Shown here: one piece after another, positions 1-5,364 of the stretch
Numbering within the stretch: position 1 is the first letter of the stretch
Layout of the letters: every line of letters begins with the position of its first letter
Assembly: GCA_937916565.1 (NCBI GenBank)
Contig: CALFSR010000103.1
Span: 1 to 5,906, forward strand
From: an uncultured Bacillota bacterium
GTDB taxonomy: Bacteria > Bacillota > Limnochordia > Limnochordales > ZCTH02-B6
Reading direction: 5' to 3'
DNA: 5,906 nt
Notes under the pieces: model-generated
Told to the model about the DNA's origin: nothing
What the model saw: only the letters and a program-made list of their open reading frames with translations
The model's database searches: none
Made by a program: the position numbers and the translations under genes

Positions 1-792
1 GGCAACGATGGTTCCCTCGCGGGATACCACCACCAACGGATAGTCGTCGGGAGCAATCTCTGCCGGCGCTAGCACCTGCAGGAAACCGTCGCCGGAGAGG
101 TCCAGGACCGCGTAGGAACCGGAGGCCAGGGCAACGCGGCCTAAGCGCGCGGCAACGATGTTGCCGCTGTTGAATACCCGGGTTCCCAACAAGACCACAT
201 CTCTGGCCGTGATGCTGCCGTCGTTGGCCACGCTGGCGGCAGTGCCTCCTTCGGGCACCGCAAAGGTGAACTCGTTGTCGCTCAGCAGAAACTTGGCTTC
301 GTCCACCGCCTTCAGGGTGGACGCCAGGAACATGCCGCCGGTGTTCACCTGGCCCGTGGGGGTGATGGTGATGCCGTGAGGATTGATCAAGAACACCGAC
401 CCGGTGGCGGTCAGCGTTCCCGCCAACGTTGAGGCGCTGGTGCCCGTGACGATGTTCAACGTGCCGGCCTCGACGCCGGGCTGTAGGAAATTCACCTCGG
501 CGTCCTTGCCGATGCTGAAGCTGCTCCAGCGGATGACGGCTCTCTCCGTCGATTGGTTGATGGTCATCTGCGCGGAGGAAGCATCCGTGGCGATAACGAC
601 CCCACTCGGATTGAGGTTTGAGGGGTCCAACTGAGGCAATTCCTGCTCTTGGCTCCACGCGCTGGGCGCGGCCAGCAGGGCAGCCATCAGCGCCCACAGG
701 GCCGCCGCCACAGCACCTCCTGCCCGCTGGCGAGCCTCAGACTGCTTTGCACGGCTCGATGGCCCGTTTGGGTGTCTCAGCGAGAATCCCAT
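1..792 (-). CDS. TpsA-family exoprotein, N-terminal secretion domain (filamentous haemagglutinin type), partial
   Basis: The visible part is 264 codons with no stop; the gene continues past the left edge. Residues about 1-47 form a long signal peptide: a basic region (R6, R14, K16, R21, R23), then an Ala/Leu-rich core at about 28-42, with likely cleavage near 47. Residues about 55-200 match the haemagglutination-activity/TPS domain that TpsB transporters recognise: a W89-SSFSIG segment, a TGTSASTLAGTL stretch at 116-127, then INPHGI at 136-141 and a VNTGGMFLAST stretch at 149-159, which are landmark motifs of the family. Known members are secreted across the outer membrane and fold as beta-helices used as adhesins, haemolysins or contact-dependent toxins; which applies here is hidden outside the window. 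The ATG overlaps the tpsB1 stop (TGATG), with GGAGG 10 bases upstream, so translation is probably coupled. An in-frame GTG at 709-711 with a strong AGGAGG is an alternative start, but it would remove the basic region of the signal. Confidence 0.9.
   Translation of the reverse strand, partial: MGFSLRHPNGPSSRAKQSEARQRAGGAVAAALWALMAALLAAPSAWSQEQELPQLDPSNLNPSGVVIATDASSAQMTINQSTERAVIRWSSFSIGKDAEVNFLQPGVEAGTLNIVTGTSASTLAGTLTATGSVFLINPHGITITPTGQVNTGGMFLASTLKAVDEAKFLLSDNEFTFAVPEGGTAASVANDGSITARDVVLLGTRVFNSGNIVAARLGRVALASGSYAVLDLSGDGFLQVLAPAEIAPDDYPLVVVSREGTIVA
716..721 (-). promoter_or_regulatory. Internal Shine-Dalgarno-like AGGAGG inside the tpsA1 signal-peptide region
   Basis: AGGAGG lies 4 bases upstream of an in-frame GTG (709-711, codon 28 of the 792 start). 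A start there would give a short hydrophobic leader with no positive charge at its N terminus, so I prefer the 792 ATG. The perfect match could still give a second initiation site. It may also simply be chance in a Gly-Gly coding context. Confidence 0.25.
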
Positions 793-2405
793 CAGAAGGC
801 CACCTCCACCCCGGCTTGCAGCGACTTCGAATACATCGCCGACGCCGTCCCCAGGACGACATTGCCTTGGCTATAGTCCAACGTCAACCGCCAATCCCCA
901 TACTTCATTCCCACGCTCACGCCCGAAAAGCTGGCCGACATGGCCCCAGTCCCCGCCGTGTGCGCCCCGCTCGCTGCCAACCAGACGGACGCGTTCACCT
1001 GCAGCCGCCCCTCTCGGAACGAGAACCGCCGCTCCGCCTCGCTGCGCAGCGTCCACCCGTTCTCGCTCCCCGAAACCCCGACCGCGCTGAACAGTTCCGT
1101 CGTCGGCAAAGGACGCGCCACGGCAAACTGGTTCCGGAACGACGTCGTCAGCCGCACACCGCCTGCTACGGGCTGCCGCCACTCGGCGCTGAACTGCACC
1201 TTGTGAAAGTCCAGGTTGACGTCGGGCTGCGAGAACGGCACCCCGCTGGCCTCCGCCTCCGCCCGGCTGCGGGACAAGCCCGACACCCCCTGGCTCACTT
1301 CCCAGTTCAGGGAAATGGAACCGCCGCCCGGCGTATCCCGGCGCAGGTTGGTGTCCAGACGCGCCACCGCCAGACCGTCCCGTGTCAACTCCACGCCAAA
1401 GTCCGTGGCTTCCCAGACCTGGTCAGTGCGTTCCAGGGCCAGCGACACGCGCAGTTCCCTGTCCTGTGCCAGTTCCAGCGGCTTGCTCACATTCGCGGAG
1501 ACCCGGCGGAACTTAGTGGTGGTCGCGGGGATAAACCAGAAGGCGGGGCTGTACGACTCCGACAGCGCCAACCCCACTTGCAACTCCAGCCCGTCGGCGT
1601 CGAGCGGCCATGTCACCCGGCCGCCCCCCGACCACTCCCGCGCTGCCACGCCCGGCTCGGGAAAGATCGTGGACAGGGGCGCCGACGCGTTGATACTCAC
1701 CTGCTCACCCCGCCCAAAGGGCTGGTTGAGCTGCACGGACGCGGAAACCGACCATGCCGGGCGGGGCACATCGATTCGAGAGTTGAAACTCACATTGCCG
1801 CTATAAGGCGTGTGCTCGGCCTCCACCACCAGCAGCCCCGCACCGATCCCCTCACCCGGGACGAGGGTCGTGCGGACTGACATTCCCGCCGCCCGGCGCG
1901 CCAGCAATACGATCCGGTCAAACTCGGCCGCTGTCAGCCGTCGGTTGTTCAGCAGGCGAGAAAACAGACGCTCCACGTAGGGCCTGGCCTTGTCCGGTAC
2001 CGCGTCCAGATTGACGGCCTCGATGTAGCCAGTGAGGATTTGCAGGCGGAAGCTGCCCCCGTCGGTGAGCTCTTGGGGCGGGATAATGACGCGGACCAGC
2101 ATGTAGCCGGCTTGCTGGTACAGCTGCTCCACCCAGAAAGCCAGCGATTACAGATCGTCCGCGGTTACCCGGCGGCCGCGGAAGAGGCTGACCAACTCCT
2201 CCGTCGTAGAGGCGAGCTCCGGAAAACCGCCTTCCAAGATGACGTCGCCCAGCAGAACGGTGGTTTCCTCGGCCGCTGTCGGCGCGGCCGGCGACTGGGC
2301 CAGCGCAGGAACAGACCCCGCGGATACGCCAATCCCGGCGGCGATACACAGGGCGAGCACTGCCCCGACTCGTTGCAATAGAGCACTTCCTCGGAGTCGT
2401 GTCAT
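792..2405 (-). pseudogene. TpsB-family (ShlB/FhaC/HecB) outer-membrane transporter, interrupted by one in-frame TAA (tpsB1)
   Basis: TpsB proteins are 16-stranded outer-membrane barrels with two periplasmic POTRA domains that export a partner TpsA. Reading from ATG 2405: signal peptide to ALA|Q at about 36/37; POTRA1 from about 50 to 125 (GDVILEGGF, then LYQQAGY and the IPPQEL..GG segment); POTRA2 to about 200 (LTAAEFDRI, VRTTLVPG.G.GAG); then the barrel to the terminal residues VEVAF, ending in the Phe typical of outer-membrane barrels. The start is supported by the paralogue tpsB2, which also begins MTR and has an ALAQ cleavage site; no clear Shine-Dalgarno is visible. Codon 86 is TAA (2148-2150), and the frame continues unchanged on both sides. 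An automated caller would probably report only 792-2132 from a GTG, which lacks the signal peptide and half of POTRA1 and should not reach the outer membrane. It overlaps tpsA1 by one base, so tpsA1 is its natural partner. Recent pseudogene, sequence error and readthrough all remain open. Confidence 0.85.
2148..2150 (-). other. In-frame nonsense codon (TAA) interrupting tpsB1
   Basis: Residues before the stop read RGRRVTADDL and those after read SLAFWVEQLYQQAGY. The intact paralogue reads RGRRATASELFALSQALEALYQQAGY. The two align without a gap, with the TAA exactly opposite Phe75 of TpsB2. It is therefore a substitution, not a frameshift. A single base change from a sense codon such as TAC, TAT, TTA, CAA or GAA would account for it. 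Confidence 0.9.
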
Positions 2406-2474
2406 GCTGCGTGTCGGTGCGACCGGCGACGAGCCCGGCAAGCCCACGGCTGCTGCCCGTCCCAGAACGCACCT

Positions 2475-2482
2475 CCCCCCCC
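2475..2482 (-). repeat. Homopolymeric tract, eight G on the minus strand
   Basis: Eight consecutive C on the plus strand (G on the coding strand) lie about 70 bases upstream of the tpsB1 ATG, in the presumed untranslated leader, and are followed immediately by AGG. Runs of this kind are known slippage sites that vary expression of surface proteins in some bacteria. At eight bases in a GC-rich genome, chance is also reasonable. Confidence 0.45.
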
Positions 2483-2484
2483 GC

Positions 2485-2494
2485 GCATCGATGC
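2485..2494. repeat. Perfect 10-bp palindrome GCATCGATGC
   Basis: A perfect self-complementary decamer sits just upstream (in tpsB1 orientation) of the G8 tract. It could be a dimeric regulator site in the tpsB1 leader. It has no spacer, so it is not a hairpin in RNA. Function is unproven. Confidence 0.3.
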
Positions 2495-2517
2495 ACCCTC
2501 GCCAAAAATCCACAAGG

Positions 2518-2537
2518 GTGTCAAACTCAAGTGTCAA
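2518..2537 (-). promoter_or_regulatory. Pair of direct repeats containing a TTGACA match, candidate tpsB1 promoter or operator
   Basis: GTGTCAA on the plus strand occurs at 2518-2524 and 2531-2537. On the minus strand each reads TTGACAC, offset by 13 bases. Either could be a sigma-70-type -35 element for tpsB1, giving a leader of roughly 100 bases or more. No good -10 hexamer is visible at 17-base spacing (the hexamer there is TGTGGA), so the promoter call is weak. The repeat could equally be an activator or repressor site. Confidence 0.25.
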
Positions 2538-2665
2538 CCGTCCCGCTTACGTGCTGCTTACACGGGAGTTGCACCGCGATTACACCGCATACTGATCCAC
2601 ATTTTTCTCCGACATCCTGTTTTTGGCAAGAGCTAACCGGAAACCCGGCACAACCAGCTAGCCGC

Positions 2666-2676
2666 GTCACGGTGAC
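2666..2676. promoter_or_regulatory. Inverted repeat GTCAC-G-GTGAC upstream of the patatin gene
   Basis: Two perfect 5-base arms are separated by one base, centred about 80 bases before the patatin start. The geometry suits a small dimeric DNA-binding protein. I cannot link it to a known regulator, and one occurrence of this size may be chance. Confidence 0.2.
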
Positions 2677-2751
2677 ACAAGATCGGGGTAGCCGAGAGCC
2701 TGCCGCGGACGGGTGTAGGGAGTGCCGGGGCAAGCGGCGAACAGTGCCGCT

Positions 2752-3687
2752 ATGAAGCGGATCTTAGCGCTTGACGGTGGAGGGCTGCGTGGCGTAATCC
2801 CCGCGTCTTTCTTAGCCGAGGTGGAAAGGCGCATCGGGGCGCCGGCCGGCCAGTACTTTGACCTCATCGCCGGCACGTCCACCGGCGGCCTCATCGCCCT
2901 GGGGCTCGGTCTTGGCTATAGCGCCCAGGAGATCCTCAGGCTTTACAAGCAGTGGGGGCCGGTGGTCTTTCCCCAACGGCGCGGCCCGCGCTTGCTTCCA
3001 CCGGGGATGGCGGCGCCCATGTACGACCTGGACAAGCTCGCGCGGGTGTTGCGGGAGGCTTGGGGCGACCGGCGCTTGGGGGAAAGCCGGTCCCGCCTTG
3101 TGATCACCGCCTACGATCTTAAGGCCGGCACGACCCACGTCTGGCGCACCGCCCACGTGCCCGCTGCCGAGCACCATGCGGAGACGCCGGTACTGGACGT
3201 GGCCTTGTCGACCTCCGCCGCCCCGGTCTACTTCGATCCCTACCGGACCGGCACCGGTCTGGCCATGGTGGACGGCGGCGTCTGGGCCAGCTGCCCCGTC
3301 ATGGTGGCCGTGGCCGAAGCCATCTGGGAGCTGGGCTGGGACGCCAACGAAATCTTCGTCCTTAGCCTGGGCTGTTCCCACGCACCCGTCGCCGAGACCG
3401 GAGGCCGCCAGCTGGGCGGGGGCCTGTTGCAATGGGCGCCGCACCTCGTGCAGCTTTTCCTGAAGGCCCAAGAAGACAGCGCCTTGGCCATGGCCCGCCG
3501 GGTCCTGGGGCCAAACCGGGTCGTTCGGATCGACCCTCCGGACCCTACAGGCAACTCCCGCGTCGACGACCCGGCCGACATGGACCGGCTGAGCGACCTG
3601 GGGCGCCGGACTGCAGTCGCGACGTATGCCCGCGTCCAGCCGCTCTTTTTTGCCGCCCCGGCAGAGCCTTTCGCCCCGGTGGCCTAG
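2752..3687 (+). CDS. Patatin-like phospholipase / acyl hydrolase family protein
   Basis: A 311-residue soluble protein with the complete patatin signature: the oxyanion-hole loop DGGGLRG at residues 8-14, the nucleophile elbow GTSTGG at 41-46 (Ser43), a STSAAPVYFDPY segment at 153-164, and the catalytic Asp174 in VDGGVW. Patatins use this Ser-Asp dyad to cleave acyl chains from phospholipids or related lipids; the substrate here cannot be told from sequence. No signal peptide or membrane helix is visible, so it should be cytosolic. I chose ATG 2752 because the fold begins directly with KRILALDGGG. An in-frame GTG at 2722 would add ten unstructured residues, and neither start has a good Shine-Dalgarno. 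It is the only rightward gene, diverging from tpsB1 and converging on tpsB2, so it is probably a separate transcription unit. The closest family feel is the short bacterial CapV/CotR-like patatins, but no cyclic-nucleotide synthase is nearby, so a defence role is unsupported. Confidence 0.93.
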   Translation: MKRILALDGGGLRGVIPASFLAEVERRIGAPAGQYFDLIAGTSTGGLIALGLGLGYSAQEILRLYKQWGPVVFPQRRGPRLLPPGMAAPMYDLDKLARVLREAWGDRRLGESRSRLVITAYDLKAGTTHVWRTAHVPAAEHHAETPVLDVALSTSAAPVYFDPYRTGTGLAMVDGGVWASCPVMVAVAEAIWELGWDANEIFVLSLGCSHAPVAETGGRQLGGGLLQWAPHLVQLFLKAQEDSALAMARRVLGPNRVVRIDPPDPTGNSRVDDPADMDRLSDLGRRTAVATYARVQPLFFAAPAEPFAPVA

Positions 3688-3737
3688 AGACCGGCCAGCC
3701 TAACAAGGACCCTGCCAGAGGGTAAAACCGCCCCCTC

Positions 3738-3758
3738 GACGCCGCTGCCCGTGGCGTC
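3738..3758. terminator. GC-rich hairpin between convergent genes, possible terminator
   Basis: GACGCC and GGCGTC form a 6-bp stem, extendable by one C-G and one G-U pair to leave a 5-base loop. It lies in the 108-base gap between the convergent patatin and tpsB2 genes, where termination in both directions is expected. No T-run follows on either strand, so it is not a classic intrinsic terminator. Confidence 0.3.
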
Positions 3759-3783
3759 CCGTCCCATCCCACGACAACACGCC

Positions 3784-3796
3784 ACCTTGACAAGGT
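3784..3796. repeat. Short inverted repeat touching the tpsB2 stop codon
   Basis: ACCTTGACAAGGT is a perfect inverted repeat with 6-base arms around one central base, or a 5-bp stem with a 3-base loop in RNA. Its last base belongs to the tpsB2 stop codon. There is no following T-run, so a role in termination or 3'-end protection is only a possibility. Confidence 0.2.
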
Positions 3797-5364
3797 CAGA
3801 AGGCCACCGACAGGCTGGCCTCCAAAGCTTCCGAAGAATACCATTGCGACCATCCCCAGCTCTGCTCTACGGAAAGGGCGACGGGCCCGAACTGTCCCCG
3901 CACGCCGATCCCTGCGCCGTGGGCGAAACCGGTATCGAGAGCGCTGCCGCTGGTCGCACCGGCCGCGTAGTAGCCAGACAGCGTCAGGCGCAGCTTCCCG
4001 TCCCAAAAGGTGTAAGCCTTGTCCACGTCCTGGCGCACGGACCAGCCGCTGTCGCTGGCCTTGACGCCGTACTCCAGCGACGGCAGTCCGTTGCCTGCGG
4101 CAAGGCCAAACATCTCGCTGGTCGGCACCGGTCCCACCAGCGCCAGCTGTCCGCGTACCGTTGTGGTCAGCCCGACGCCGCCGGCCAATGCACGGCGGTA
4201 CTGCGCGGTCATGTCCAGCTTGGAGAACAAAGGCGTCCCGCCGATCCTTGAGGTGGACACTTTACCCCAGTCGAGCCCGTTGCTGAGCGCCCACTGGATC
4301 GACGCCCGGCCGCCGGCAGGGGTATCCTGGCCAACGCTGGCCTGCAGCCGCCACACCCGCAACACATCCCCCGGCATGACCACGTCGAACGCGGGAATGC
4401 CGTCGTATTGGTCCGTCACCTCCAAAATGCTGGCCAACGTCGCCTCCCGGCTCTGGCTGAGCTCGGCGAACTCACCCAGCTCCACAGTCACGCGGCGGAA
4501 GTCATTGTCCGTGTCCGGGATCAGGGGATGCCCAAAGTTGATATAGGTATAGGAGTGCGAATACGACACCTGCAGCCACCGGTTGCCGGCAGCCAAAGGC
4601 ACCCGCAGCGACCCGCCCAGCGACCGATTCACATGGCCGCCGGGGACCGCAAACAACGCCCGCACTGGCCCGGACAAGTTGAGCGTCAGCTGCTCACCCA
4701 ATCCAAACAGTTGGTGGAGCTGCATGCGGGCCGAAACGTTCCAAGGGGCCCCGGGCGTCGAAATCCGGGAGCTGAACTGCAGCGAGCCGTCGAACGGGTC
4801 GTGTTCGCCCTCCACCACCAGCACCCCGGCTCCGACGCCGGTGCCGGGCACCAGCGTCGTGCGGACGGTCATACCCGGCGCCCGGCGAGCCAGGCTGATG
4901 ACACGTTCCAGCTCGGCCGCGGTCAGGCGGGGTCGATGGACAACAGGCCCGAAGACGGTTTCCAGATAGCGGCTGGTATGGGCGGGCAGGCCAGTCACGT
5001 CGACGGCCTCAAGGTAGCCGTCGATGACCAGCATGCGCACCGTGCCCCCGTCCTCCACCTCCTGGGGCGGGATCGTCACCCGGGCCAGGAAATAGCCGGC
5101 CTGCTGGTACAAGGCCTCCAACGCCTGGGACAGCGCGAACAGCTCGCTGGCGGTTGCCCTGCGTCCACGGAAATGGTCGATCAGCTCGGCCACCTGCACC
5201 TGGATCTCGCCGGGAAGATCAGCGAACGCGCCTTCCAGCGCGATGTCGCCCACGATGACGGCCGGTTCCCCGCCTTGCGCCAGGGCGACAGCGCCCGGTC
5301 CCAGCGCCAAGCTCCACACGATCGCCAGGATGACGGCCCCAACAGCCCGCTGTTTCCTTGTCAC
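3796..5364 (-). CDS. TpsB-family (ShlB/FhaC/HecB) outer-membrane transporter, intact (tpsB2)
   Basis: A 522-residue transporter of two-partner secretion. Residues 1-29 are a signal peptide (basic MTRKQR, hydrophobic core, ALA|Q site). POTRA1 spans about 35-115 (GDIALEGAF, LYQQAGYFLARVTIPPQEV, DGG, IDGYLEAV). POTRA2 spans about 116-188 (RPRLTAAELERV, VRTTLVPGTGVGAG, LVVEGEH). The barrel runs from about 189 to 522 and ends SLSVAF with the terminal Phe typical of outer-membrane barrels. Length is close to the family's usual 500-600. The GTG start at 5364 overlaps the upstream gene's stop (GTGA) and has GGTGGAG 5 bases before it; longer in-frame starts would sit inside the upstream gene and precede the signal peptide. 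Two oddities: only about five residues separate the cleavage site from POTRA1, so there is no N-terminal plug helix, and the loop-L6 VRGY/F motif is not recognisable (residues 415-441). Its partner is not obvious; it may be the upstream gene or the TpsA1 product. Confidence 0.92.
   Translation of the reverse strand: MTRKQRAVGAVILAIVWSLALGPGAVALAQGGEPAVIVGDIALEGAFADLPGEIQVQVAELIDHFRGRRATASELFALSQALEALYQQAGYFLARVTIPPQEVEDGGTVRMLVIDGYLEAVDVTGLPAHTSRYLETVFGPVVHRPRLTAAELERVISLARRAPGMTVRTTLVPGTGVGAGVLVVEGEHDPFDGSLQFSSRISTPGAPWNVSARMQLHQLFGLGEQLTLNLSGPVRALFAVPGGHVNRSLGGSLRVPLAAGNRWLQVSYSHSYTYINFGHPLIPDTDNDFRRVTVELGEFAELSQSREATLASILEVTDQYDGIPAFDVVMPGDVLRVWRLQASVGQDTPAGGRASIQWALSNGLDWGKVSTSRIGGTPLFSKLDMTAQYRRALAGGVGLTTTVRGQLALVGPVPTSEMFGLAAGNGLPSLEYGVKASDSGWSVRQDVDKAYTFWDGKLRLTLSGYYAAGATSGSALDTGFAHGAGIGVRGQFGPVALSVEQSWGWSQWYSSEALEASLSVAF

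Larger units (their letters stand above)
2406..2751. promoter_or_regulatory. Divergent intergenic region between tpsB1 and the patatin gene
   Basis: This 346-base gap separates two genes transcribed away from each other, so it should hold both promoters. The part at about 2500-2640 is visibly richer in A and T than the flanking genes. I see a TTGACA match on the minus strand, a G8 tract, a palindrome and an inverted repeat (listed separately). I do not see a convincing -35/-10 pair on the plus strand for the patatin gene. Open frames crossing this gap on both strands carry no recognisable protein sequence. Confidence 0.5.

Noticed and set aside
618..1880. 420-codon plus-strand open frame
   Set aside because: Antisense to tpsB1; composition is Arg/Pro/His-rich with no recognisable motif, typical of a GC-rich shadow frame, while the minus strand has clear POTRA and barrel sequence.
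792..2132. Independent short TpsB starting at GTG 2132
   Set aside because: No ribosome-binding site; it would begin inside a POTRA1 helix and lack a signal peptide, while the same frame upstream of the TAA encodes exactly the missing part.
2406..2537. N-terminal extension of tpsB1 to a TTG at 2537
   Set aside because: The extra 44 residues precede a good signal peptide, share nothing with the TpsB2 N terminus, and cover the G8 tract and the candidate -35 element; the ATG at 2405 fits the paralogue.
2812..3471. 219-codon minus-strand open frame opposite the patatin gene
   Set aside because: Lies fully antisense to a patatin with all catalytic motifs; no independent motif or ribosome-binding site.
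2752..3687. CBASS-type defence system with a CapV-like patatin effector
   Set aside because: No CD-NTase, ubiquitin-like accessory gene or other defence gene is in the window; patatin motifs alone do not support it.
3709..3723. ACCCT-GCCAG-AGGGT hairpin as an intrinsic terminator
   Set aside because: Five-base stem, with no T-run following on either strand; too weak to call.
2752..5364. Type Vd (PlpD-like) patatin autotransporter
   Set aside because: The patatin is on the opposite strand, lacks a signal peptide, and is not fused to either barrel.
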